Source: Leptodontidium sp. MPI-SDFR-AT-0119
Taxonomy: Eukaryota; Ascomycota; Leotiomycetes; Helotiales; Leptodontidiaceae
Reading direction: 5' to 3'
DNA: 64,000 bases
Assembly: GCA_020726505.1 (NCBI GenBank)
Contig: JAHLEZ010000010.1
Span: forward strand, 1,860,001-1,924,000
Both the position numbers and the translations under genes were made by a program. A model generated the notes under the pieces. That model saw nothing but the letters and a program-made list of their open reading frames with translations, was not told the DNA's origin and ran no database searches. Shown piece after piece: positions 48,960-61,259 of the stretch. Within the stretch, counting starts at the first letter, position 1. Each line of letters starts with the position of its first letter.

Positions 48960-51412
48960 GCTGCCTTATATTACCCACCTCGGGGCTATCTTTGTCGAAG
49001 CTAGCTCGTGCCTGCGAAACCACACCTCGTCAATCAATACAATAACAACCCCAGTCGTTGCCTCGTTTGTCAGAGACCCTGGGAATCAAGCTTGCCGCAG
49101 ATGGTCTGTTGCACAAGAAGGAAAGGCCCGCACGGATTGGTGGGTGCCGTAGGCCGTCTGGCGCAACCACAATGCACAATGACCTTGCTTGCAACTCCTA
49201 CACTCAGCTTTCACGGTCCTCGATGGTTCCAAACCCTGGCTTGCAATCTGCTTCCTCCGTATTCGCAAATACCGTCTCTTCTCAGTAGGAAACTCGATAC
49301 TCTCCTGTAACTTAATGCGCCGCCCCAGCGCAACTCAGAGCCAGGAAGCACGTACCCGGCAATTCTGATATCCTTCCCACGTTTTGTCGCGTGCCTCTCT
49401 GCACACGGGCACGAGTTCGCATGCACCGTAGGTGTATGGCTTGCCTCTCCTCTGTCCTGTGTTGACCTATCCTGACCTATGCCTCGTCTGTAAACCTCCT
49501 ATCTCGCTCCCAACCAAATCTCTGGTCCTACCACTCTCGCAATCTCTAGTATTACCAGCAACCCAGGCCCTTGTCGGTCCCAGCACTGCGAGTTCGCAGC
49601 ACAGAGCCACGTCTGAGTCGGCGACCAATACCACCTGCCTCCTCTCTGCTTCTTTGCCCCCCACTTCTCGCCCAGTCCAGATCACGCGCCGACCAAGCAG
49701 AGGACCTCAAACGTGTACGCCACGGCGTGAACTTGCGCAATTGGGAGATTTGACTGCTGGCTGCCAGGCAAGGCGGCGAGGGCAAGGGAGCAAGTCAATG
49801 CTAAGCTATGCTGTGCAACGTGCTGCTGTGAATGCTGAATGCATGTAACCGGCCCTAGTCTCTTGCGCTGCAGCAAATGGGGCATTGATGTCCAAGAACG
49901 TCGTCGAGTTGCTGTATTTAGAGGGTTCGAAGTATTGGCTGGCTGCTCGTTTCCTTACACCGTTTCGAGGGCTCGATCGACGGAGGGTAGGGGTCGGATT
50001 GATTTGCGTTGGAGAGGAGAGGAGAGGAGCGGCTCGCAGAGGGTCGCTGAGGATAGGAGAGAAGGTTTGAAGAGGCGCTGAGAAATGGAATCCGAGTTAT
50101 TGGGAGCTGAACTGAAGTGGTCGAGGAGGCGGGGTTAGCGCTGGACCTTCCTTGTCTTCGTTGCCGCGGGTGAGAGGGAGGGAGCTCCTCCTGAGAACGA
50201 ACGCCTTCTACTCATGCGCGCAATTCGCGCACTGTTGATGGACAGTCTGCAGCAGCCAGACGACGCTCGCAATAGTGGCGGACGAGAGGGATAGAGGGGT
50301 GGTATCACGATTGAGTGTTTGGATGCGCGTGGCAGCACGTTGTGGAGGTTGCGCAGGAATTTCGTGTTCAACTTTGAGCTCGCACGCCCGCTCGAAAATT
50401 GAAGGAGGAGCATTAGGAGAGTGAGTGTGAGTGTGAGTGAGCCGGGCCCCGGGTGTTAAGCCACACCAACCAACAATCCTCTCGCTCGCTTAATCCTGCT
50501 GCCAAAAACAAGGGGAGGGGAGGGGGAGGAAGAGCAGTGGGAAAGGGGGACCTCAACCTTGGATCATGGATCATTGGATACACCATGTCTTCAGCAATTG
50601 CAGCAACGACTGCATGACTCCCGCCGGTAAATTTAGATTGGTGGAGTGGAGTGCAGTGGTCTGCAGCTGGGAAGAGAGACAAGACGCTGGTCTGGGTCTG
50701 AATGTGATAGCCATTCTGACGGGTCCTCCCATCCTTCCCAAACACCCAACAGGAGCTTCCCAGAGTCGCACAAATATCACAACAATGGTCACATGCTTCC
50801 TCCTGAAACCTTGTCAAGACGCCACGATCGTCTGCAGACTGCAGCAGGACGTGAGGCGGCGGCGACTGGGTGTGAACGGACAGCCATTCGGCTACTCGGT
50901 AACGACGATGAAATCAACAAGGGGTCTTGTATGGTGAACTTCGGTCCTGCGGTGAGGAAATAATTACCTCAAATGTTTGGGATCTGTAGACCCCTAATAT
51001 TTCAATGGTATTGACAGGGGGTGCCATTTGACTTGACTGAGATGACCATATCATCTTCATTGGGTAGGTATGTAAACATGGACTGTAAGTAGTTGTTCAT
51101 ATCGATAGCGGGGTAAAGTGCAAGACATCACCCCACCAAACAGTTTTGAGTATTATGAGTAACATAGTAGAAGAAAGTCATGCTGTATTCTAGTAACGCG
51201 GCATCGTTATGTTTTCAAAGAATAACCCCAAGTTAAATCAATACCAAAGGGCCTTGCTATCGCTTCTCCTGCCTTCCCCTCGACTCAGGCACTGGGAACC
51301 CTCCACCCCTCCACCAAACAACCAATGGAGTAACAGCCTATAACCATAACATATCAGTCTCCTTTCCTCTACACATCTACCAACTCTCCCAACTTACACA
51401 AAGAACAAAATA
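48960..51412. other. intergenic 2.5 kb, upstream region of the acuK-like gene
   Basis: Unusually long upstream region, relatively GC-rich, with GAGAGGAGAGGAG repeats near 50012-50030. Many overlapping frames on both strands reflect few stops rather than genes; none shows a domain. A long regulated promoter for the transcription factor is plausible. Confidence 0.5.
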
Positions 51413-51877
51413 TCAACTTACATGCAACCACCTAGCCAGCCAGCTCGGAAGATGGTAAATAAACAACAACAAACCCGCACCACAGAACCATCCTCGACTC
51501 GGCAGACTCTTGATCAGATAATTCGTGCAGCAGATAGCTTGGTTGCATTTACAGTCGCATGATGCCGTAGGCGGGAGAATACCGGTAGGCTGAGCTTCTG
51601 AGTCCGGAACGGAGTCGACAAGAGGCTTCTGATCGGATGAAGCTTCAGAACTTCTGGAATCCCACTTTGGAGGGAGGAATCCTGGCTTGAGGCTGTCTTC
51701 ATAACATCTCACAGCATCATTTGAGATTCCTCCTGGCTCAAGAGCAGATCTTTGGCGTCCAGTATCTTGCTGCTCACTCGCTCTAGGTGAGGCCTCAGTT
51801 AATAGGGTATTCATGAATGTTTCCTGGCGACCTGCACCTCCGTAGGCGGAAAGTTTCGCAGGGGACTTACTCGTCAT
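51413..51877 (-). CDS. hypothetical protein with Cys cluster and C-terminal hydrophobic segment (154 aa)
   Basis: An ATG frame with a Ser/Pro/Glu-rich N-terminal two thirds, then a cysteine cluster (SCDCKCNQAICC, about residues 106-117) and a hydrophobic C-terminal segment (GWFCGAGLLLFIYHLPSW) ending at a short basic tail. This could be a tail-anchored or palmitoylated membrane protein. A perfect GTAAGT begins 7 nt after the A of the ATG, so the true transcript may be spliced there with a different downstream exon. No family recognised. Confidence 0.4.
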   Translation of the reverse strand: MTSKSPAKLSAYGGAGRQETFMNTLLTEASPRASEQQDTGRQRSALEPGGISNDAVRCYEDSLKPGFLPPKWDSRSSEASSDQKPLVDSVPDSEAQPTGILPPTASCDCKCNQAICCTNYLIKSLPSRGWFCGAGLLLFIYHLPSWLARWLHVS

Positions 51878-53333
51878 TCTTCAAGACATCTGCTGCTATC
51901 AAGCTGACCAAGATGAGTATCAGTAGATGGGCCCTCATCTATATGTTTGCCTGCTGCTGAATTGTTCGTAGTCCTGGTCCTCTTGGCGTGTGATCTGGAG
52001 CGGGGTACGATAAAGATCTTTGTTTACATACGTTTGCAAAGACTCGCTCAATTATCGCGTCTCCGTGATTTCAAAGTAAATTAAAAATCCTCTAATTCCA
52101 AAAGAAAAACATCAAGAAACTTCGTCGAAAGGTCTTATCTTCAGCCTTGAAAATCATCTCAGCCCTTCCGCTCAGAAAAGGAAGGTGGTAAGCACAAATC
52201 CAACATTCCAAGGCTTTTCCAAGACTCTATCGTACCCCGCCTCGGATAAACCCCCCCCAAAAAACCACCCAACAAACATCAAGTGATTTAATCCAGTTAC
52301 TCAGTGTTTACTTTCTTTCACCTTCCCTTTGCTTCTTTATTTTCACCAATCAACAATTTTGCTTCTAGCGAGCCTTACGCGAGCCCTCCCCCAACTACCT
52401 ACTGCGTCACAAAAGAGGCCATCACACCTCATCACACCCCATCCCACCTTATCACATCATCACATCACACCTCCCCAAGCCAAGTCGTTTCATACTTGAT
52501 CAGCAACACATGCACACATTGCACCATTCCATTCCATTCCATACCATCCCGTTCCATCACCACAAGATCATCTGACAGACTAACAAAACCACCGTATGGC
52601 ATGGCCGGGCTTGGCTTGGGATGAGACAGCTGTGCTGCACCGTGTTGTGCTGTGCTGTGCTGTGCTGCAGTCAGACAATCCATCCACACATCCACCCATT
52701 ACATACCCACAGTATAGACTTACAGTACTGTACATGCAGTGCAACGCGGCAAGGTTCATGGATATATCTCTTGGGATTTTGAAATTTGAAAATCCCAGCT
52801 CAGTGTCTGACCAAATTTCTGCGAAATGTGATAGAATGAATGTATGTAAGTTCTTGAACGCTTGTAATGACGAAGAAAGAGGTGAGGCTGAAGCTGAAAC
52901 TGGTGGATTGGTGTTTGGATTTAGGGTTGCGGGAATATTTCTGTGTATGTGCTGTATGTATGTATTTACACAATGACTGCTGTATGTAGAAACGATAGCG
53001 GGTTTGTTTCCGTCCACTTCCCTCTCGTACTTCTTACTTTTGCTAGATGTGAACAATCCAACCGTTTACCCCTCGCTATGCAAGTATGTATGTAAGATCA
53101 AATCAAATCAGTATCCCCAACACTTGCTGTCTGTCTGTCTAAACAGAGATATGCAAATACGAATATCCACCAGCTCATCTCTATCTCAAAAATAGCCTCA
53201 ACCATCAAGTCCAGCCAACCCCATCCAGCACACGCAACGCCCAATCCAAGAACGGGTATCCTAAAATATACAGCATATAGCATACAAAAAAGTAAGAGAT
53301 AAACTCATTAAGCTCAAGTTCAAATCTCAAAGC
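51878..53333. other. intergenic 1.5 kb, no gene seen
   Basis: Contains ATCACA repeats near 52430-52470, TTCCATTCCAT near 52526-52545 and TGTGCTGTGCTG near 52640-52665. 3' flank of the DHA1 exporter gene at the right. No coding region supported. Confidence 0.5.
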
Positions 53334-55805
53334 TCAAGCAGTAGCAAATCGACTCGTCCCTCTAATCCTCTTCCCATAAACAAAGAACAGATACGGGAAC
53401 GGCGCCATAGCGACAGTCAAGAAAGCCAAGAGGGAAGTAGCCCATTGATCGCCTAGGGTGTGATACATCTGCACACCGAAAAGGGGGAAGGCCGCTTAAC
53501 GGGTTGGGAATATCAGTCAGCTCTCGAGTCTCAAGTCTTGAGCCTGGTATGATTGGGGGGAGGGGTGGGAAAGTCTGGTGTGAGTATGAATGTGAGTGGA
53601 AAAACGTACCTCCAAAACTACTGCGCGCAAAGCTATTCGCAGCCAGCGAGCTAGCGGCGTATAGCGGGTAAGCGTCGACGAGGAAGGTGAAGATGCCGGA
53701 GAAGACGAGGAGGGTCCTGAGCACGCATGTACGGTTAGCTACATGATGCCACTCTCGACCGTGCAGGCGGTGTAACGGCACGTGCAGTGCTGTGCATATC
53801 ATTGCATATGCGCTGTTTGTGTATCTCTCTGCAGCGGCTGGACAGCCAGAGGCTTGAGGCTTGAGGCTTGGACCGCACTGCAGTCAGCTGCAAGTGAGAG
53901 GGGAAGGGAGATTGGAGAGCCTGTTGTTTTTGATGGAGGGGCTGAAAGACTCGGTGTGCTAGCCTGAAATGACGCCCCTTCCATAGTGCGGATGCGGATG
54001 TGCATGCACATCAGCTGCTCAATTGAAGTGAGGTATTTGAGATCGATAGATGGATATTTGATGCAGGATGCAGGTACAGCACTTCTCTGGGCGCCACTTG
54101 CGCTCGAGCATGAGGCCAGGAGCCGCGACCTCATATCAACCCCGTCCGAAAAAGGAAATCGAATGCAGAGGAAATATTAAATAGAGGGAGAGGGAATATT
54201 GCCTTGACTTACCCCATGCCAAAAATAGTAGACCCGATTATAGGTACGATCCAGTGTACAGAAGAGTACGTCGTCCATGCGAACATGAATAATCCAATCG
54301 GTACCAGAATAGCTCCGCAGATGGAGGGGGGCAGTCGGTATTCTGGCTCGCTGCCTCCGATCTCCCCAGTGCTCTCCTCGCGTTGTCTGATCAGTCGAGC
54401 GTAGTTCTTGTGCCAGATTGGATCGGTGGCAGCGCCTAGAACCATCCCAACGAAGATTCCTAAGAACGACATTCCTGTCTGCGATAGGGAGAATCCATGG
54501 TTTCCGATGAAAACGAGTGGGAAGGCTCCGAAGAAGAGATACAAGATCCCTAGAAGAATGGCCGAAAAGAGACACAGGTTAAGGACCATAGGCTCTAAGA
54601 AGAGGAGTTGGAACGGTCGCTGAAGTGAGAGCCCAATGGTCTTGGGAATCGACTTGGTGTTTCGGTCCATGCTCGATTTCCACCTCTCATCTCCGGTTTC
54701 CTCGCGGAGCTTGCGAGCCTTGTTTCGCAGTAAGATGGGATGGTAAGTCTCTGGAACGAAAAGCATTATCATTCCCAGATTGGCTCCTGACCATATAAGC
54801 AGAACATAGAATGTCCATCTCCAATCGGTATACTGATTGATAAACCCTCCAATGAGTGGACCAAGCGATGGCCCGACAAACGGCGAGGCAGTGTAGATCA
54901 GCATAGGTAGTTGCAGCTGCTCTCGATTGAACATATCACCAACCGTTCCTCCTGCGACGGAGAGGAACGCACTTCCAGAAAGCCCGTCCAGGAATCGTGC
55001 TATGAGCATGGTTTGGATATTCTTGGCGACGGCGGATGGGATGAGCCAGATTAGGAACATGCTGAACGAGACCCAGTAAATTGGACGGCGACCATAAAAC
55101 TCTCTGCCTTGAGTTAGTGGTGCATGGTGAGACTGAGGTGGATTGGGACGTACGAAAGAGGTCCTAATAACATAGGTCCAACACCAAGGCCCATGATGAA
55201 AAGAGACAATCCCAGAGTCGCAACGATTCTCGAACAATGGAACTCCTTAGTGATCTGCCCATATGTAGAAGTGTATATTGAGGATGTGCAGGTACTGCAA
55301 GAAAAGTTAGTACTTCTTTTAATTTCCATTCTGTATCCTCTTCCACGAGGTACTCAACCCCACTCTCAGGAAAATTCAACATCTCAAGAAGCTAGAATAC
55401 TCACACACAAAGCGAGCTTGCGCTGACAATCAACACTACCAACCATTTCCTCGCCATAGCCATACTCCTAGGATTCAACGGATCCATATCCCCGCCGTCC
55501 CAAACCACATCATATGGGTCTTTCTCTGGCACTCCTCCTTCAACATCATGCCCCGAATCCTCCTCATTATCATCGCAACCATATCCATTATGCGTCCTCG
55601 TCCGACTAATACTCGATCTCGTTGAAGCACCTGTCCTGTTCCTTCCCAGTGTATTTGGTCTGCTGGGTGTAGCTTCGCCCGATCCAGCTATAAGCTCGAA
55701 TTCTTTCGAAGGTGGGAGGTCGTAGTAAGAGTCGTCTGTTGGCGAAATCCCTTCTTCTCCAGACAATCGTTTCCCATCTTCCGGTTTCTCGCTTGCTTCT
55801 GCCAT
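53334..55805 (-). CDS. MFS drug:H+ antiporter-1 (DHA1) type exporter (566 aa)
   Basis: Exons 55405-55805, 55154-55294, 54213-55103, 53610-53716 and 53334-53494 join to 1,701 nt. A long hydrophilic, Ser/Asp-rich cytosolic N-terminus (about 115 residues) leads to 12 predicted helices. Signatures: EFYGRRPIYW (loop 2-3), ARFLDGLSGSAFLSVAGGTVGD and the antiporter motif C in SPFVGPSLGPLIGGFINQYTDWRW; then VPETYHPILLRNKARKLR in the central loop and LVDAYPLYAASSLAANSF late. This is the Tpo1/Flr1-like DHA1 group exporting polyamines, drugs or small metabolites at the plasma membrane; substrate unknown. Intron 3 (53717-54212) is 496 bp, far longer than others here, yet the protein is seamless across it. 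Divergent from a Zn2Cys6 regulator. Confidence 0.92.
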
Positions 55806-57973
55806 TGTGCCTGCTGTCGATGCCTAGGTATTATGCTTTCTTGAATATGGCTCAAGGGTCAATTCCTCTCGTCCAAAGTTTAAGCAAGTCTTTGCAAAAG
55901 TCGTCTAATATGCTCCTGTACCCAGAATTGCCATATCCCCTCTCTTCATTCTCCCGGCTCCTCTTGTAGTCCAACCCTTTGCTTTATAATCCTCAACCGA
56001 GTCTCTCGTGGGAAACAGGTGCTTATTAGCAGACAATGTAGCATTCTGCAGAAATTCCCGTCCCCTCGCTCCAAAATCCCGTCCTCGCGCCGTCCGGCAT
56101 CATTGCGGCAGCAGAAAATGCGACCCCACCCTGCCTTCGAGGATTCTGTAAAGGTTACCTTCGTCCAATCATATCCCCTTGGATCCATACAAGCTACCGC
56201 AAGTGTGGTCCAGCCCAGCCTTAACGCCGATTTATACCCTCGATCTGGATGCGCGCCCGTCAAATCAACTTTCTCCCCCCGACTCCCACCTTTGTTTGAG
56301 AGTCAACCTTCAACTAGCAAACAAGCCTTCTCGTCATCAGTCATGCAAGAGTCATCAAATCACAATCCAGGTATGTCGTATTCTTCCGTCGAGCCGTATA
56401 AGGAAATATCTCCTCATTGGGAGACTGGTGATAACTGCGTCATTGTTGGATTATCAAGCTGACAGGGGAGGGAGCAGTTTCGCACGGCCACATGGAACTC
56501 GATGACAGCTGCATGTCTCTCGCTTCCGAGCGACGGGTTGGCTGCCATGCGCCAAACTCGACTCGGACTTGTCTTAACTCGGCCCGAGTTGTTGAAAGGC
56601 AATTTGATTGAAAAAAAGAGGCTGACTCGCCTAGCAAATTTAATTGTTACAATGATTACTTCGAATACATAAAGTCCGACTTGAACTCGGTCCGAGTTAA
56701 GCAAGAGACTCGAACTTGGACTCTCTAACCCCGCTAAAGGATTTATCCGCGCGGGTGTCAACTTCAAGATCGGGATCTATCGAACGCTTTGTTTTCCGGG
56801 AGTACCCGAAATGGCGCGGCATAGCTTGATGACTGGTGGAAGGAAGCCAGTAGTCAAACAGAGTGGCTGGCTGCTTTGGGAATTTAAAGCAACCATTCGG
56901 CTACATTCGCATTGTCTTATCTCGAGCGTCTGCAAGAGTCTGCCCAGTGGATGAGTTGTTGGAGTGCTGAGAATCATCTCATGGAACGTCTGATCGTGAA
57001 TCCCTGCGTTGATATATTTCCTTACTTTGTCAATCCTTTCTTCACGTCTTGGCCATCTTCCTCTGATTACTTTCCCATATGTCTCTCGCAAAGCGAGTTT
57101 ATTAGAAAGCTTTTCGATTGTCTGCTATCTACTTACTTCATCTTATCGGAAGGACACTCGCGAACGTGTGGATTGCTGAGTTCAGCACTAATACGACTCG
57201 AAGTATGTATTCCAAATGTGCCTCGGCACTTGATATGCGACATGCAACGAAAGCTAAGTTGGATCTGAGACAATTCTCATTGGTTGGCTAGCATCTCTTG
57301 AGCCAGTTGTATTAAAGTCTTCCGCTTAGCGAGATGTTTTGTTCGGTTGTCAACCTGGAAGGAATACTTTGTTTTGAATTGGGGATTCGACCTCCATAGT
57401 TAGAGACGAGTTCGAAGCAGAACGGAGACCGAAAGCAGAATCGAAGATATTAATAATGTAAAAATAAGAATTTCTTGGAATAATAGCGAAACTAATGTCA
57501 AAAATGCTTGTTGCATACTGAGACTTTACATTCTTCTGAGAAAGGGGACTTACTTTCTATTCCTCATAATGAAACGAGTGACATGAGTGAACTTAGCACA
57601 TGAAGATCGCACGGAATCCTCATGGAATATCAAATGTTGGCAGGTTACACAATAGATCGAGACGAGACTACCACAAGAGGGGAGAAAGCATCAGGTACAG
57701 GAAAAGACCTGAGAGAGGATATGCCTCCCTCGCTAACCCCACCACCCTTTTCGGCCTTCAAGCTTGGTTGGAGGAAGAGTCACATGACGTTCGGCAATTT
57801 ATGCGGCCGACAACTGTGCCGCATGTCATCGATGCATCATTGCTGCCTGTAGGAAGTCTAGGACAACAAATTCATAATCCATCACTTGGCCAAGGATTTC
57901 CAATTCCCTCCTGTTGCAGGCACGGCAGCTTGGTGTGAGTGTTGTCCAAGAGAAGAGACAAGCTTTGCAGATC
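55806..57973. promoter_or_regulatory. shared 2.2 kb region between DHA1 exporter and Zn2Cys6 regulator
   Basis: The two start codons diverge from this region, so both promoters lie here. It holds the MITE-like element at 56552-56719. Frames within it lack domain signals. Confidence 0.5.
56552..56719. mobile_element. MITE-like 168-bp inverted-repeat element
   Basis: The ends are imperfect inverted repeats of about 30 bp: both begin CCAA, share TCGA-rich sequence and converge on CTTAACTCGG. Just inside each end lies a near-perfect palindrome: AACTCGGCCCGAGTT (56576-56590) and AACTCGGTCCGAGTT (56684-56698). The interior is AT-rich and non-coding. No clear target-site duplication is visible, so exact borders are uncertain. 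Confidence 0.55.
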
Positions 57974-60766
57974 ATGTCAGCCCTGCCCCCATCTCCGGAT
58001 CCTGTTGCTGGATCCACCCAGCCTCCAAAGCCCCAGAGAGTCCTTGCATGTATCCTCTGTCAGCAGAGAAAGGTCAAATGCGACCGCAAACATCCCTGTG
58101 CCAACTGCGTGAAAGCTAGAGCACAGTGTATACCCGCCACTCAAGTCACCCGTCAGCGAAAACGTAGGTTTCCTGAACGAGACCTGCTGGATCGACTTCG
58201 CAAGTATGAGGATATACTGCGGCAGAACAATATCAAGTTTGATCCCCTTCACAAAGAATCGCTGGAGAGGTACTCTCCTAAGGTAGAGGGCGGAGGAGGG
58301 GACGACTCAGATGAAGAACCACAAAGAATTGTAGCCGTGGACCGGCCGTCTCCTGCAACAACTACCAGCTCTGAAAGATTACCAGAGACCAAGTATGCAT
58401 GCCCCAAAACGTATCTTATGGGTGAACCGAGCTGACTGCCCAAGGAACATCTTACATGCAATGAGTCAGGAGGTAACTGTTGATCTCCAAGTTTATCGTC
58501 CCTGCCGCTAACAATTAGAACAGTTCAGAGATCCTGATAATCACAGTAACTCATCAGATGATGATGTTCGCGCCGTGCATATCAAGAAAGCGATGAGCCA
58601 AATCGTTCTCAACGACGATCACCTCCTCTTTGGCTCTGGAAAATCGCCCGTTGACATCTCAACCTTCCACCCCGAACCAATCCACATTTTCAAGCTTTGG
58701 CAGCTCTATCTCGACAATGTCAATCCGCTACTCAAAGTTACGCATACTCCCAGTATGCAAGTGCGAATCATAGAAGCTGCGAGCAACGTCTCCGCTATCG
58801 AACCTCCTCTGGAAGCGCTCATGTTCAGCATTTATTGCATGGCTGTGTTGAGTCTCACTCACGATGATTGCCTCGTCACACTCGGCTCCACAAAGGAAGA
58901 TCTTATGATAAGATACCAGTTTGGGTGTCAACAAGCTCTGCTGAATTGTGGATTCTTGAGGACCACTGATCGTGAATGCTTGACTGCGTTGTTCTTATAT
59001 CTGGTTAGCTTCCTGAGTGTTGTTGATGTACATCTACTGATATATGCAGGTCTCGGTCAGGCCTGGCACTATAACACAATCTCTCTCTTCCATGCTAGGT
59101 ATTGCTATTCGCATCGCGCAGAGAATGGGGCTTGACAAGGAAGCAATATTGGCCAAAGTTACCCCTCTTGAGGCGGAACTCCGTCGAAGACTATGTGAGT
59201 GTTACGTGAACTCTGCACACTTCTCTTGTCAGCGGATCTCTTGCAAAAGAGAAATTGCTTCTTGTCACAAACATACCCCGGACCGGTACTAATTACGATC
59301 TTGTTGTCCAGGGTGGGCACTTATACTTTTCGACACTCGTGTTGGCGAAATGGCCGACTACAAGGCATCAACCCTCACTCCCCTCGTATGTATTTATCCT
59401 CGCCCGTTTTTCTCAAAGGCCTGGGGTTTCGATCCGAAGAGAATCTTTTGAGCAAAGACCGATCATCTCGACATCTGTGAATATCAGTGCTAACTCTAAT
59501 GAAGTGGGATTGTAGAGTTCCACTTAATGTTGGTGACGCCGACCTGCAACCACAGATGAAGGAGTCTCCACAGGCTCAAAATACCTTCTCTGATGCAATA
59601 TTTGCTGTTGTCCGGAGTGAGGTGGCGAACTTTGTTCGGCACACGAAATGGCAGTGAGTACCTATCATGCTTGATATCATCAACATCTACTGGTATGTAA
59701 TACACTGTATCTGAGCTGACTGAGTTGATAGCATGGACTTCAGCAACCCAGCACTTCTCCCTGTTGCCCAAGGACACCAACCTCATCCCATCTCACAAGG
59801 CAGTGAAATGGGTAGTCTCGAAACTCTAATTGAAGAGAATTATCTCAAGCTCTGCGACCCGGAAATCCCACTTCACTTCATGACAATTGTATGTTCAAAT
59901 TCTCAGCTTTCCTTCCAAACTATGCAAGTCCGAGAAACCGGCCCCCTGTCATATGTCTTGAGAAGCGAGTTCTCACACTTTACATGCCCAAATCCAATGA
60001 AATGACACTAACTTTCTCCCAGTGGACCGCCCGAGCTCTATTGTCAAAATGTCGTCTATTGGAGCACTATGCGAGATCGTCAAGTATGCCCAGAGCTCAA
60101 GCGGATGCTGCTCGTGAAGCTGCTTTCGGACATGCCATCACAATGCTCGAATGTGACACGATGATCTGCACCTCTCCTCTCACAGCAGGATTTGTATGGT
60201 TGACACACTTCTACTATCCATTCCCCGCCTACGTCCAGATCGTCCAGAACCTGAAGCGTCAGCCCTTCACCCCCCAGGCTGAACGAGCTTGGGAAGCTTT
60301 GAGTGGAAATTACGAAGCTCACCACAATGTTCGAACGCCGCACGATCAAATGTTTTACAAAATCCTCGCGCCTGTCGCTCTCCAGGCCTGGGCTGTACGT
60401 GAGGAATCATCTGCGCAGTTGGGAGAGCCACTCGCGACTCCAAGGCTGATCTCTTATATCCGACAAGTTATGTCGCAGAATGCGCTAGGTTCCGAGACGG
60501 TACGGCAAGAACCTGCACCAGCCATGGATATGAATTCATTTTCCACGTCGATGCCTATGAACTTCGATCAGAATATGGTCTTTGGAATAGGTGGCCAGCA
60601 GGGATTCACCGCATCGGACCCTTGGGGCAGCCACGATGCGCTGGGGATGGGTCCTCTGAGTATTGATCCTAGTCAACTTGACTGGTCTTCCATGGACTGG
60701 AATCTAGGAAACGTTCCTCGTCCTGCGGAGCCTAATGATTTTGGCGGGCAGTCTTTGCGATACTGA
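57974..60766 (+). CDS. Zn2Cys6 transcription factor with fungal-specific regulatory domain (731 aa)
   Basis: Exons 57974-58392, 58445-58472, 58524-59003, 59050-59194, 59312-59385, 59505-59653, 59732-59888 and 60023-60766 join to 2,196 nt with consistent phases. The zinc cluster is near residues 25-55: ACILCQQRKVKCDRKHPCAN then CVKARAQC, with a basic linker (RQRKRRFP) and a short coiled-coil (LLDRLRKYEDILRQN). The middle homology region (about 200-480) shows FKLWQLYLDNVNPLLKVTHT, IAIRIAQRMGLDKE and RRRLWWALILFDTRVGE, hallmarks of fungal_trans. The C-terminus is Met/Gly/Ser/Trp-rich, a possible activation region. Exon 2 is just 28 nt. Start at 57974 is chosen near the cluster; an upstream in-frame ATG at 57914 would add 20 residues. 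It may control the divergent exporter. Confidence 0.88.
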
Positions 60767-61259
60767 GATACCACAGCGTGCTTTGGAGAATGGTGGGATG
60801 TGGACCTTTGAATAGTGAAGGGAATGGCATTTAGATATGAAGCTACATGGTGCTTGAGACTGGGACTTTCCTGGGAAAGGCAACCTCCGCTCCGTCTTCG
60901 AATACATGATTCGACGTTCAGATAAAGCTGTATAGAGTCCACCACGATTTCGGCATGCAGATAGCGCGATTAATCAAAAACACACAACTCCACCAAGAAA
61001 GAAATCGTCGTGTAAAAAGTACGTAGTGAGATAATGGAAACGATGGGAAGTAAATCACAAAACGGCTCCAGAAGACTCTTTCTTCACACACTGCACGAAT
61101 AATGAGAAGTAACTTGTCCCGTGGTATATTTTCTGTGAATGAAACCCCTTTCTATTCAAAGCAAACCATAAACAACCATTTTACATAGTAACCAGAAGTC
61201 CTGCACATGAAGTAGGAAACAAGAGCCGCCACTCAAAGCAGAGCACCCAACGCCGCCAT
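60767..61259. other. intergenic 0.5 kb, convergent 3' flanks
   Basis: 3' flanks of the Zn2Cys6 gene and of the cysteine-rich gene. Nothing else seen. Confidence 0.5.

Noticed and set aside
49432..49848. 138-codon plus-strand frame with opposing frames on the other strand
   Set aside because: Several frames are open at once on both strands in GC-richer DNA; none has a domain, and the region is the upstream flank of the acuK-like gene.
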